This document shows, one piece after another, positions 54,084-62,430 of a DNA stretch of 64,000 bases. The DNA comes from Alphaproteobacteria bacterium (GTDB taxonomy: Bacteria > Pseudomonadota > Alphaproteobacteria > Micavibrionales > Micavibrionaceae), in the NCBI GenBank assembly GCA_030424975.1, contig JAUHVY010000002.1, positions 930,001-994,000 on the forward strand. Direction: 5' to 3'. Made by a program: the position numbers and the translations under genes. The notes beneath the pieces are model-generated. The model saw only the letters and a list, made by a program, of their open reading frames with translations. It was not told the origin of the DNA and did no database searches. How positions within the stretch are numbered: the first letter of the stretch is position 1; every line of letters begins with the position of its first letter.

Positions 54084-54418
54084 AAAAATCATCTAAAACC
54101 CTTTTAACAACCGCCGGTATTCTGGCTGCTGCCGTGGCGTCTGTTCAAAGTGCGAATGCGCATATGGAACCTAAAACTGGCGAAGGCATGGAAAAATGCT
54201 ACGGCGTTGTAAAAGCGCATAAAAATGATTGTGCCAGTCAAGCTAATAAGCATTCATGTGCGGGACAGGCTAAGGTCGATAACGACCCGAATGAGTGGAC
54301 TAAATTACCCAAAGGTCTGTGCGAAAAACTTGTTGGAGGCTCATTGGTTTCTCAAGCTGAGAAAACGACGAATGAGACTAAGCTGCACAGCGATGATCAT
54401 ACAGGACATGATCACTAA
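54080..54418 (+). CDS. bufA1: DUF2282 bufferin-type periplasmic metallophore precursor
   Basis: A 112-residue protein with a signal peptide (cut after ANA, residue 27). The conserved DUF2282 core [40 protein letters not shown] carries four Cys at 40, 51, 60 and 81. In the family now called bufferins these cysteines are modified by a DUF692 enzyme and bind copper in the periplasm. Its ATG overlaps the cusA stop, so it is coupled to the efflux genes. Neither the DUF692 (BufB) nor the DUF2063 (BufC) partner is in the island. The tail is His/Asp-rich ([10 protein letters not shown]). Confidence 0.85.
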   Translation: [112 protein letters not shown]

Positions 54419-54430
54419 CTGTTTTATTTC

Positions 54431-54447
54431 GGGGCAGGCTCTGCCCC
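54431..54447 (+). terminator. Hairpin between bufA1 and copA
   Basis: GGGGCAG-GCT-CTGCCCC is a perfect 7-bp stem with a three-base loop. There is no T-run, so it is more likely an RNA-stabilising or attenuating hairpin than a full terminator. Confidence 0.5.
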
Positions 54448-54488
54448 AGATTAGTCAATAACTTATAAGAAAGTCTAGGAGGCTTTTT

Positions 54489-56699
54489 ATGGCACATGAA
54501 CATCATAAACATAATCACGAAGAACACTCATGTTGTCATCATGATGGGCATGAGAAAAAAGAACGGCCGGTTTTGCCTCCGGGCGCGAACGTTATTTATA
54601 CCTGTCCCATGCATCCGGAAATACGTCAGGAAGGGCCTGGAAATTGTCCTATATGTGGTATGGCATTGGAGCCGGAAACCATTACAGGAGATGAAGGTGA
54701 AAATCCTGAATTAACGGACTTTAGAAAAAGATTTTGGATAGGCGTTTTCTTAGCAATTCCGGTTTTTGTGTTGGAAATGGGTTCGCATTTGTTTGGTTTG
54801 CACGGTTTAATAGATGGAGTGGCTTCAAACTGGATACAACTTATTCTGGCTACACCTGTGGTTTTGTGGTCTGGTTGGCCGTTTTTTGAAAGGGCTTACG
54901 CATCCGTAAAAACCAGAAATCTTAATATGTTTACTCTTATTGCAATGGGAACAGGTGTGGCATGGATTTACAGTATTGTTGCCACAATTACGCCAAGCAT
55001 TTTTCCCGAAGCATTTCGTGCAGACGGAGGGAGTGTGCCTGTTTATTTTGAGGCGGCTGCGGTTATCATTGTGCTCGTTCTTCTGGGGCAAATCTTAGAG
55101 TTAAAAGCGCGGGAGAGAACTGGTGGTGCGATCAAAGCTTTATTAGGCCTTGCACCTAAAACGGCGCATAGAATTGACGAAAACGGTGATGCGCAAGAGA
55201 TTTCTATTCAAGATATACAGGTTGGCGATTTGTTGCGTATACGTCCTGGTGAGAAAGTGCCTGTTGATGGCATCGTGACCGATGGTAAAAGCCATGTTGA
55301 TGAATCTATGGTGACAGGTGAGCCTATGCCAGTTGAAAAAATGGATGGCTCTAAAGTTATAGGCGCGACAGTTAATGCTAACGGCTCCCTGATTATCCGC
55401 GCAGAAAAGGTCGGCCAGGATACTATGTTGTCTCAAATTGTAAAAATGGTCGCAGATGCACAGCGTAGTCGCGCTCCAATACAAAGAATGGCAGACAGTG
55501 TGGCGGGTTGGTTTGTTCCCGCTGTTATGGTCATTGCGCTCTTGTCCTTTTTTGGTTGGTTTGCTCTAGGACCTTCACCTTCATTTAGCTATGCACTCAT
55601 AGCAGCAGTGAGCGTTTTAATTATTGCTTGCCCATGTGCTCTTGGTTTGGCTACGCCCATGTCGATTATGGTTGGTGTGGGGCGCGGTGCTAAGGCAGGA
55701 GTATTGATTAAAAATGCAGAAGCCCTCGAAATCATGGAAAAGGTGGATACTCTGATTGTCGATAAGACTGGAACTCTTACGCAGGGACGCCCGGCTCTTA
55801 CTGATATTGTTTCCGCTGATGGATTTAAAGACGATGAGATATTGATGACTGCGGCTGCTTTGGAACAGGGCAGTGAACATCCGTTGGCTGAGGCGATAGT
55901 CAGAGCTGCAGAAGATCAAGGGTTATCACTTTTGAAGGTGAAAAATTTCGAATCCGTTACAGGTAAAGGTGTTCAAGGACATGTTGATGGGAAAGTTATA
56001 GCCCTTGGCAACCACAAAATGATGGATGTTGCAGGAGCAGATATATCAGGTCTTAAGGAACAGGCTGATGATCTGCGTGAAAGTGGTGCTACAGTAATGT
56101 TTATTGCCGTTGATGGAAGAGCTGCAGGTATTATTGCCGTTTCTGATCCCATCAAAGAGACCACACCTCAGGCGATCAAAGATATTCATCGGGCCGGTTT
56201 AAAGATTGTCATGCTCACAGGGGATAATGAAACAACAGCGCGTGCGGTTGCTGAAAAACTCGATATTGACGAGGTGCATGCAGATGTTCTTCCAGAAGAT
56301 AAGAGTAGAATTGTCCAAGAACTAAGAGATAAAGGTGCGATTGTTGCCATGGCCGGTGATGGTGTGAATGATGCGCCTGCATTGGCGGCGGCACATGTCG
56401 GCATTGCAATGGGAACGGGAACAGACGTTGCCATGGAAAGTGCTGGTGTTACCTTGTTGAAAGGGGATTTAAACGGTATTGCAACGGCTATTCAGTTATC
56501 GCAAGCGACGATGAGTAATATCAGGCAAAACCTGTTCTTTGCATTCATTTATAATGCAGCAGGTGTGCCGATTGCAGCAGGGGTTTTGTATCCATTCTTT
56601 GGTATATTACTTTCCCCTATATTTGCAGCTGCAGCGATGTCTTTAAGTTCAGTGAGCGTTGTGGGAAATGCTCTTAGGCTTAATTTGGTGAAAATTTAG
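54489..56699 (+). CDS. copA: Copper-translocating P-type ATPase
   Basis: A 736-residue P1B ATPase. The N-terminus is His-rich ([20 protein letters not shown]), followed by a heavy-metal-binding domain ([20 protein letters not shown]) instead of the usual CxxC domains. Eight membrane helices carry the CPC metal motif ([13 protein letters not shown] near residue 382). The phosphorylated Asp is in DKTGTLTQG near residue 425. The SEHPLAEAI and [16 protein letters not shown] motifs are intact. It exports Cu(I) from the cytosol to the periplasm, where CusCBA takes over. It is the last gene of the resistance operon. Confidence 0.95.
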   Translation: MAHEHHKHNHEEHSCCHHDGHEKKERPVLPPGANVIYTCPMHPEIRQEGPGNCPICGMALEPETITGDEGENPELTDFRKRFWIGVFLAIPVFVLEMGSHLFGLHGLIDGVASNWIQLILATPVVLWSGWPFFERAYASVKTRNLNMFTLIAMGTGVAWIYSIVATITPSIFPEAFRADGGSVPVYFEAAAVIIVLVLLGQILELKARERTGGAIKALLGLAPKTAHRIDENGDAQEISIQDIQVGDLLRIRPGEKVPVDGIVTDGKSHVDESMVTGEPMPVEKMDGSKVIGATVNANGSLIIRAEKVGQDTMLSQIVKMVADAQRSRAPIQRMADSVAGWFVPAVMVIALLSFFGWFALGPSPSFSYALIAAVSVLIIACPCALGLATPMSIMVGVGRGAKAGVLIKNAEALEIMEKVDTLIVDKTGTLTQGRPALTDIVSADGFKDDEILMTAAALEQGSEHPLAEAIVRAAEDQGLSLLKVKNFESVTGKGVQGHVDGKVIALGNHKMMDVAGADISGLKEQADDLRESGATVMFIAVDGRAAGIIAVSDPIKETTPQAIKDIHRAGLKIVMLTGDNETTARAVAEKLDIDEVHADVLPEDKSRIVQELRDKGAIVAMAGDGVNDAPALAAAHVGIAMGTGTDVAMESAGVTLLKGDLNGIATAIQLSQATMSNIRQNLFFAFIYNAAGVPIAAGVLYPFFGILLSPIFAAAAMSLSSVSVVGNALRLNLVKI

Positions 56700-56747
56700 A
56701 TTTTTTAGTATTCTGTTGAGTGCTATTTAGGCTGTTTTGAAAGGTTA

Positions 56748-56849
56748 TTATGCTGTTAATCGTTTGAGTTCCTTTTGTTTTTTATTTTTGATGATGTCGT
56801 GGGCGTAGTAAATGCGCTTAAAATGGTATCGCTCCCCCGCAACCATTTT
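56748..56849 (-). other. Stranded native C-terminal coding tail of the island's serine recombinase
   Basis: On the minus strand, reading out of the right att core in the recombinase frame, the sequence MVAGERYHFKRIYYAHDIIK is followed by NKKQKELKRLTA and a TAA stop at 56748. In the integrated state this segment has no gene in front. In an excised circle the recombinase frame (…MQGK) would join it exactly at the shared MVAG codons and gain this basic 33-residue tail in place of the tRNA-derived one. Confidence 0.7.
56836..56849. repeat. Right att core of the copper island
   Basis: CCCGCAACCATTTT is identical to 42804-42817 at the tRNA-fMet end. Sequence to its left is island; to its right is a 31-bp spacer and a second att-like copy. 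Confidence 0.75.
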
Positions 56850-56878
56850 AAGGATATCGCCGCTAAGGTTAGTTCGCC

Positions 56879-56890
56879 CTCCCGCAACCA
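56879..56890. repeat. Second att copy, start of a tandem relic island
   Basis: CTCCCGCAACCA equals the last 12 bases of tRNA-fMet. Extending right, ATTTGCCC matches the first island's TTTTGCCC with one change. It lies 45 bp (15 codons, in frame) from the first right att core. Confidence 0.7.
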
Positions 56891-57192
56891 ATTTGCCCTT
56901 AATATCAGGGTTTTCGTCTTCTTCAATGTTTTCCGCCAGTTCTGTGATTTGATTGTAAAGCATCTTTTGTTCAGTTGCGTTGTACTTTCCACGTGTCGAG
57001 ATTTTTAATATCCCTGCTAAGTCTCCATGAAGATCAACAATCAGATTCTCTTTTTTGCTGTCAGGTGTCAGGGGCATTTTATCAATTAGTGAACGAATAA
57101 GGTTTGCGGCTTCCGCCCGGCGGCCAAGTATTCCGGGTCTTTGGTGTGTCGTCGTAAGTCAACGGCGTATCCTTTCTATATACGAAAAGAGT
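56891..57192 (-). pseudogene. Relic serine recombinase with internal deletion, fused to its upstream small frame
   Basis: The minus strand from about 57125 to 56891 encodes the last ~80 residues of a recombinase nearly identical to the one at 42770-44461 (LIVDLHGDLAGILKISTRGK, ITELAENIEED). At 57119-57125 the frame jumps directly to sequence matching 44602-44672, the start of the small accessory frame (TYDDTPKTRNTWPP). About 1.5 kb, including the catalytic domain, is missing. The breakpoint lies in a GGCGGCCA-like stretch shared by both flanks, suggesting deletion by short homology. It cannot make an active enzyme. Confidence 0.85.
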
Positions 57193-57382
57193 GAGGCATG
57201 TGCTGAGTTTTTTTGGCGGTGATTTGCGTATTAAGGTGATATTTTGAATTTGGTAAAGCGCATTAGATAAACACAAATAGGCAAGATCAAAGTAGAATCA
57301 GGCATGCGTCGGAAATCTATATAATGTATTATATCGTAATTAGATCGATATTAAAACACCTGAAACGCATAAGAGGTTTGTC
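57193..57382. other. Intergenic region before the alcohol dehydrogenase operon
   Basis: No gene is visible. A/T-rich sequence at about 57315-57350 with a palindromic element (TATCG...CGATA) precedes an AGAGG ribosome-binding site at 57373. It is the likely promoter region of the operon, but no clear -35/-10 pair can be named. Confidence 0.35.
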
Positions 57383-58432
57383 ATGAAAACGACAGGATAC
57401 GCAGCTCAATCATCAGACGCACATATGGTTCCTTACCATTTTGAACGTAGAGACTTAAGAGATAATGATGTCGCGATAGAAATATTATATAGCGGTATAT
57501 GTCACTCTGATTTGCATACAGTTAACGGTGACTGGGGTCCACAGGCTTATCCTTTGGTTCCTGGGCATGAGATAATCGGGCAAGTGATTGAGGTTGGTCC
57601 TGCGGTTAAAAATTATAAGGTTGGTGATAAGGTTGGTGTTGGCTGCATGGTTGATAGTTGTCAGGAATGTGACCAGTGTCAGGGGCATGAAGAGCAGTTT
57701 TGCCGTGCCGGAATGACGCCGACATATGGTGCGCCTGACCGCATTTCAGGTGAGATTACTCAAGGTGGGTATTCTAAACATATTGTTGTTCGTGAGGAGT
57801 TTGTTGTTCGTGTTCCTAATGCGCTTGATATGGCGAAAGCTGCACCAATTCTTTGTGCGGGTATTACAACATATTCTCCGCTTCGTTCTTGGGATGTAAA
57901 AGAGGGCACGCGCGTTGGTGTGATCGGGCTTGGCGGTCTGGGGCACATGGCTGTGAAGCTGGCGGTTGCTATGGGCGCAGAGGTGACCGTGATTAGCCGT
58001 TCTGATGATAAAGAGCAGGATGCTAAAGCGATCGGCGCCAAGGGGATTCTTGTTTCAAAAGATGACGATGCTATGGCGGCGGCAGGATCTTCTTTTGATT
58101 TTATTCTTGATACTGTTCCGGTTAAGCATGACGTGAGTATCTATACGCCGTTATTGGATGTGAATGGTTCGCTTGTGATTGTCGGTCAGGTTGGCCCGAT
58201 GGATGAGTTTATGACTTGGCCGTTGATTAGTGGGCGTCGCCGTGTTGCGGGGTCTCTGATCGGAGGCATTAAAGAAACACAAGAGGTCTTGGATTTCTGT
58301 GCGGAGCATAATATTCATCCGGAATGTAAAATGATTAAGCCGTCTGAGGTGAATGATGCCTTTTCTCATTTGGAAAAAGGTGATGTCGCTTATCGCTTTG
58401 TCATGGATATGACGCAGCTCAGTGTTGAATAG
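57383..58432 (+). CDS. Zinc-dependent NAD(P)-dependent alcohol dehydrogenase
   Basis: A 349-residue medium-chain dehydrogenase of the cinnamyl-alcohol/YahK group. Catalytic zinc ligands are in SGICHSDLH (Cys40) and VPGHEIIG. The structural zinc is bound by four Cys in DSCQECDQCQGHEEQFC. The coenzyme fold is GVIGLGGLGHMAVKLAVAMG. It reduces aldehydes or oxidises alcohols in the cytosol; the YahK group favours NADPH and broad aldehydes. It is the first gene of a rightward operon and resembles the Tat-linked dehydrogenase two genes downstream. Confidence 0.92.
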   Translation: MKTTGYAAQSSDAHMVPYHFERRDLRDNDVAIEILYSGICHSDLHTVNGDWGPQAYPLVPGHEIIGQVIEVGPAVKNYKVGDKVGVGCMVDSCQECDQCQGHEEQFCRAGMTPTYGAPDRISGEITQGGYSKHIVVREEFVVRVPNALDMAKAAPILCAGITTYSPLRSWDVKEGTRVGVIGLGGLGHMAVKLAVAMGAEVTVISRSDDKEQDAKAIGAKGILVSKDDDAMAAAGSSFDFILDTVPVKHDVSIYTPLLDVNGSLVIVGQVGPMDEFMTWPLISGRRRVAGSLIGGIKETQEVLDFCAEHNIHPECKMIKPSEVNDAFSHLEKGDVAYRFVMDMTQLSVE

Positions 58433-58449
58433 TTCAGGGAGGTTAGAAG

Positions 58450-58719
58450 GTGCCACGTTATAACCTACAGCTGAAAAGCCTTGATGGTGATGTTGATCCG
58501 GAAGAATCTTTAGAGATTGAGGTGGAAAACCATGATGACATTTTCAAAATTATCGATGCGATGAAGGTAAAATCTATTTTGCCTGAAGATGAGGCTGCAG
58601 AATTCATTATCGGGCTTAAGCTTTTTACTGAGGTTATGCTTAGGCATCGTAAAGAGCCGCTGTTCCAAGAGCTGGGGCCTCAAATGAAGACCTTTATGAA
58701 GACGTTAAAAGGTAAATAA
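58450..58719 (+). CDS. DUF3861-family small protein
   Basis: An 89-residue protein starting at GTG, set by a GGGAGG site 7 nt upstream. It has the DUF3861 pattern: LEIEVENHDDIFKIIDAMK, then AAEFIIGLKLFTEVMLRHRK and FQELGPQMKTFMKTLKG. The function is unknown; family members occur singly, often near oxidoreductases. It is 17 bp after the dehydrogenase gene and so likely cotranscribed. Confidence 0.85.
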   Translation: MPRYNLQLKSLDGDVDPEESLEIEVENHDDIFKIIDAMKVKSILPEDEAAEFIIGLKLFTEVMLRHRKEPLFQELGPQMKTFMKTLKGK

Positions 58720-58744
58720 TTGTTATACAAGTGAGGTATATGAA

Positions 58745-59950
58745 ATGTGTGACAAGTGTAATAATCTCAATCATGTGCCTGAAATTAAGGGGCTTGATCG
58801 CCGAAACTTTTTAATCGGCGGGGCAGCCTTAACTGCGGCGGCGATGACAACGTCTCCGTTAAGCGCTATGGCGCAAGGGCTGGCCCCTTTTAATGATGCT
58901 GAGCTTGATGCGGTGACAGCGTATGCGATGAAAAGTGCAAAGGCACCGTTTGAGAAAATAACAATTAAGCGCCGCAAACCGCGTGAAGATGATGTCGTGA
59001 TTGATATTCATTACGCAAGCATTTGTCATTCCGATATTCACACCGCGCGCGGTGACTGGGGGCCTGTAAACTATCCGGTTGTACCCGGGCACGAAATGGT
59101 TGGGCGCATTGTATCGGTCGGATCTAAGGTGACAAAGTTTAAAGTCGGGGATTTCGCTGGTGTAGGGTGCATGGTGAATTCATGCGGCACGTGTGAAAAT
59201 TGCCTGAATGATCGCGAGCAAAATTGTCTGAACGGTACAACTTTTACGTATGACAGTAATGATGGTATTTCCGGTGGCGTGACGTATGGTGGTTATTCCC
59301 AAAAGATCGTTGTGCCTCAACATTTTGCTATTAAAATTCCTAAAGGTGTTGATTTGGCAGCTATGGCGCCGCTGTTATGTGCAGGTATTACAACATTCTC
59401 TCCTATGCAGCATTGGGATGTGGGAAGCGGTCAAACGGTTGGTGTCATTGGCCTTGGCGGTCTTGGGCACATGGCAGTGAAGTTGGCTGCGTCTAAGGGT
59501 GCAAATGTTGTGGTATTCACAACATCTCCCGGAAAGCTTGATGATGCAAAACGTCTTGGTGCGAAGGACGCTGTGCTTTGGAGTGATCAAGTTGGGGTGA
59601 AGAAATATGCGGGTTCTATGGACTGGATGATTAGTACTGTGCCTGAAACATACGATGTCAGCCCGTTTGTGAACCTTTTAAAGCTTGATAAGACTTTGGT
59701 TAATGTGGGTGTTCTTGGCCCCTTAGAGGGCGTGAGTGGTGGCGCACTGATCTTTGGTCGCAAGAATATTGCGGGCTCGTTGATCGGCGGAATTAAAGAA
59801 ACACAGGAAGTCGTCGATTACTGTGCTGCACGGAATATCAAATCTGATATTGAGATGATCACTCCTGATCAAATTACAAATGCTTATGATCGCGTTGTGA
59901 ACAAAGATGTGCGCTATCGCTTTGTCATTGATATGAAAAAACCAGTATAA
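58745..59950 (+). CDS. Tat-signal zinc alcohol dehydrogenase
   Basis: A 401-residue medium-chain dehydrogenase with an extra N-terminus of about 45 residues. It holds a twin-arginine signal: DRRNFLIGG at residues 18-26, a hydrophobic stretch, and an AMAQ cut site. The enzyme part keeps all zinc ligands (ASICHSDIH, VPGHEMVG, NSCGTCENCLNDREQNC) and the coenzyme motif GVIGLGGLGHMAVKLA. It is a close relative of the 57383 gene. Export of a folded, NAD(P)-dependent enzyme to the periplasm is unusual, because free NAD(P)H is not expected there. Confidence 0.88.
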   Translation: MCDKCNNLNHVPEIKGLDRRNFLIGGAALTAAAMTTSPLSAMAQGLAPFNDAELDAVTAYAMKSAKAPFEKITIKRRKPREDDVVIDIHYASICHSDIHTARGDWGPVNYPVVPGHEMVGRIVSVGSKVTKFKVGDFAGVGCMVNSCGTCENCLNDREQNCLNGTTFTYDSNDGISGGVTYGGYSQKIVVPQHFAIKIPKGVDLAAMAPLLCAGITTFSPMQHWDVGSGQTVGVIGLGGLGHMAVKLAASKGANVVVFTTSPGKLDDAKRLGAKDAVLWSDQVGVKKYAGSMDWMISTVPETYDVSPFVNLLKLDKTLVNVGVLGPLEGVSGGALIFGRKNIAGSLIGGIKETQEVVDYCAARNIKSDIEMITPDQITNAYDRVVNKDVRYRFVIDMKKPV

Positions 59951-59961
59951 AGGCTTGGATT

Positions 59962-61158
59962 ATGAGTAGCATTACTATAGAGGACGGCAGTGTAGTATCG
60001 CATGCCTGGAGCGGTGTTTTTGCTATGACACTATGTGTGATGGCGATTATAGCTTCGGAATTTCTGCCCGTGAGCTTGCTTACACCGATCGCTTCTGATC
60101 TTAACATCAGTGAAGGCTATGCAGGACAGTCTATATCTGTATCCGGCTTGTTTGCTGTAATGACCAGTTTGTTCCTGACAACGATCATTGGGAACCACGA
60201 TCGTAAACATGTCATGCTGTTTTTTACGGGATTGATGGCGATATCAGGAACAATTGTTACATTCGCACCGAATGCAGAAATTGTGATGTTTGGTCGTGCG
60301 CTGCTGGGTATTTGCATCGGAGGTTTCTGGGGAATGTCAGCGTCGATAATTATGCGACTCGTGCCGGAGGAAACAGTACCCAAAGCCCTGTCTGTTTTAA
60401 ATGCGGGAAACGCTTTTGCGATGATGGTCGCAGCACCACTAGGCAGTTATTTAGGCGGTATGATTGGTTGGCGCGGATCTTTCTTTTGTATTGTGCCTAT
60501 TGTTCTGATCACATTTGTTTGGCAGTACATTTCTTTACCAAATATGCCTGCGCGAAGAGACGTTTCGCACCGTCCCGGCATTAAAAGCCTGATTGATTTG
60601 CTAAGGCAACGTAGAGTGCAATTGGGAATGGGCTCAACATTTTTGCTCTTTATGGGGATGCTTTCTGTGTTCACATATTTACGCCCATTCTTGGAAACGA
60701 CTTTAGGGGTGAATTCTGAGACATTATCATTATTATTATTGGCACTTGGTGTCAGTGGTTTAGTGGGTACGTTCTCCATTGGTTTCTTCTTACAAAGAAC
60801 ATTATATGGTGTGCTGATCTCATTCCCATTTTTATTGTCTTTGTCTGTTCTCGCGATGATCGCAGTCGGAACATCTTTGCCACTCATGTTTGTCGTTATT
60901 TCGATTTGGGGGTTTTTGTCGACTGCCGTTCCGGTAGGGTGGTGGACATGGCTTAGTAAAACCATACCTGAAAATGCAGAGGCTGGCGGTGGTCTGATGG
61001 TCGCGGTGATACAATTGGCCATTACCCTTGGGGCGGCAAGTGGCGGTGTTTTGTACGATATGGCCGGGTATCAAACCACCTTTACATTTGGCGCAATCAT
61101 ACTCGGTTTGGCCGCAGTGCTGGCCGCGATATCCGGAAAATACAACCAAGGAGTATAA
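59962..61158 (+). CDS. MFS transporter of the drug/sugar efflux (NepI/AraJ-like) group
   Basis: A 398-residue transporter with twelve predicted membrane helices and the DHA1-type pattern. The N-terminal region has IIASEFLPVSLLTPIASDL, and the conserved loop between helices 2 and 3 is degenerate (GNHDRKHVM). GRALLGICIGGFWGMSASI follows in helices 4-5. It probably exports a small organic molecule; AraJ, SotB and NepI are the closest types I recognise. It is 11 bp after the Tat-dehydrogenase gene, so it is likely to move a substrate or product of the operon. Confidence 0.85.
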   Translation: MSSITIEDGSVVSHAWSGVFAMTLCVMAIIASEFLPVSLLTPIASDLNISEGYAGQSISVSGLFAVMTSLFLTTIIGNHDRKHVMLFFTGLMAISGTIVTFAPNAEIVMFGRALLGICIGGFWGMSASIIMRLVPEETVPKALSVLNAGNAFAMMVAAPLGSYLGGMIGWRGSFFCIVPIVLITFVWQYISLPNMPARRDVSHRPGIKSLIDLLRQRRVQLGMGSTFLLFMGMLSVFTYLRPFLETTLGVNSETLSLLLLALGVSGLVGTFSIGFFLQRTLYGVLISFPFLLSLSVLAMIAVGTSLPLMFVVISIWGFLSTAVPVGWWTWLSKTIPENAEAGGGLMVAVIQLAITLGAASGGVLYDMAGYQTTFTFGAIILGLAAVLAAISGKYNQGV

Positions 61159-61159
61159 A

Positions 61160-61900
61160 ATGAAATTTAAAGCTACTAAGCTTTTAGCGCTAACACTTAT
61201 GACTGGAGTACTTGTTATGCCATCGTTATCCCAAGCAAAAGAGCAAGGCAATACCACGCTTACCCCTGAGCAGCAGCATATCATTAGTGTTGCTGCGTAT
61301 ACGGCCACAGGCGATATGGACGCATTAAAGGTTGAGTTTGGCCAGGCTTTGGAGGCCGGGTTAAGTGTGAATGAAATAAAAGAGGTCTTGATCCAAATGT
61401 ATGCTTATGCCGGATTTCCTCGCAGCTTAAATGGCATCAATGCGTTTATTAAAGTTCTTGAGGAACGTAAAGAGCAGGGCATTGATGATGAGGTTGGTGC
61501 AGACGCAACTCTGGTGCCTAAAGATACAGATATGACGGCTTACGGTAATACTGTGCGTAATAAGCTTGCCGGAGTGGACATGAGTGATAATCAGGCGGCG
61601 TTTGCGCAATTTGCACCTGTTATAGATGAATATCTGAAGGCACACCTTTTTGGTGAGATATTCTCTCGCGATGTGCTTGATATACAGCAACGCGAATTTG
61701 CAACAATTAGTGCGCTGGCTGCCATGGATGGAACGGCTGCACAACTCGGTGCGCATCTGAACTTTTCAATGAATGTCGGTATTACCGAGGAGCAACTCTA
61801 TAGTTTTATTTCTGTTGTGGAAGATGAGTTAGGCGCTGAAAAAGCTGCGGAAGCGAAGGCGGTACTCGATAAAATAATAAAAAGCAAAGGATCAGAATAA
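61160..61900 (+). CDS. Exported carboxymuconolactone decarboxylase-family protein
   Basis: A 246-residue protein starting at 61160, where an AAGGAG site precedes ATG; a longer open frame inside the MFS gene is rejected. A signal peptide (MKFKATKLLALTLMTGVLVM, cut after SQA) is followed by two CMD-type helical halves. The first has GLSVNEIKEVLIQMYAYAGFPRSLN and the second REFATISALAAMDG with NVGITEEQLYSFI. Members include decarboxylases and AhpD-like peroxide-defence proteins, but the AhpD CxxC is absent here. The activity is unknown. Confidence 0.85.
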   Translation: MKFKATKLLALTLMTGVLVMPSLSQAKEQGNTTLTPEQQHIISVAAYTATGDMDALKVEFGQALEAGLSVNEIKEVLIQMYAYAGFPRSLNGINAFIKVLEERKEQGIDDEVGADATLVPKDTDMTAYGNTVRNKLAGVDMSDNQAAFAQFAPVIDEYLKAHLFGEIFSRDVLDIQQREFATISALAAMDGTAAQLGAHLNFSMNVGITEEQLYSFISVVEDELGAEKAAEAKAVLDKIIKSKGSE

Positions 61901-62412
61901 TGAAAAAACTACTTTTTTTAACGGTGGCTGTTTTTGCCCTAGGAGCACAGGGTTCCTATGCGCAAGACGCACAAGATAAGGAAAAGGAGAAAGCAATGAA
62001 ACTCCAAAAATTTGATGAAACTAAAGGCTTTGTAGGTCCTGCAGATTACTTCACAGGCGATGTGAAGGTTGATGCCCCGTTCTCATCAGGCGATGAGTTC
62101 AAGGACTATCAAGGAGCGATGGTGCATTTTGACGCAGGGGCACGCACGGCGTGGCATACCCATCCAAAAGGACAAACGATTTATATTATTTCCGGAGAGG
62201 GGCGTGCGCAAACTGAAGGTGAAGCGGTACGTAAACTTCTTCCCGGTGACGTTGTCTGGTTCCCTGCGGATGAAAAACATTGGCATGGTGCAGCGCCGAA
62301 TAGCGCAATGTCGCATATGGCAATTCAATCGCCTGATGAAAAAGGTGATGTCGTGACGTGGCTTGAGCAGGTAAGTGATGAAGATTATACCGCCGAGCCA
62401 CAAGAAAACTAA
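61900..62412 (+). CDS. Exported cupin-domain protein
   Basis: A 170-residue protein with a signal peptide (MKKLLFLTVAVFALGAQGSY, cut after AQ) and a charged spacer. A single cupin barrel follows with both metal motifs: AWHTHPKGQTIYIISGEG and the second PGDVVWFPADEKHWHG. It resembles small cupins such as hydroxynitrile-lyase or quercetinase relatives; the substrate is unknown. The start overlaps the CMD gene stop by one base. A second ATG at 61996 has its own AAGGAG site and would give a cytosolic form. Confidence 0.87.
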   Translation: MKKLLFLTVAVFALGAQGSYAQDAQDKEKEKAMKLQKFDETKGFVGPADYFTGDVKVDAPFSSGDEFKDYQGAMVHFDAGARTAWHTHPKGQTIYIISGEGRAQTEGEAVRKLLPGDVVWFPADEKHWHGAAPNSAMSHMAIQSPDEKGDVVTWLEQVSDEDYTAEPQEN

Positions 62413-62430
62413 ACACATAAGGTAAATACA

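Noticed and set aside
61028-61159. Extension of the CMD protein into the MFS gene
   Set aside because: The ATG at 61160 has an AAGGAG site and a signal peptide; the extension is the MFS gene in another frame.
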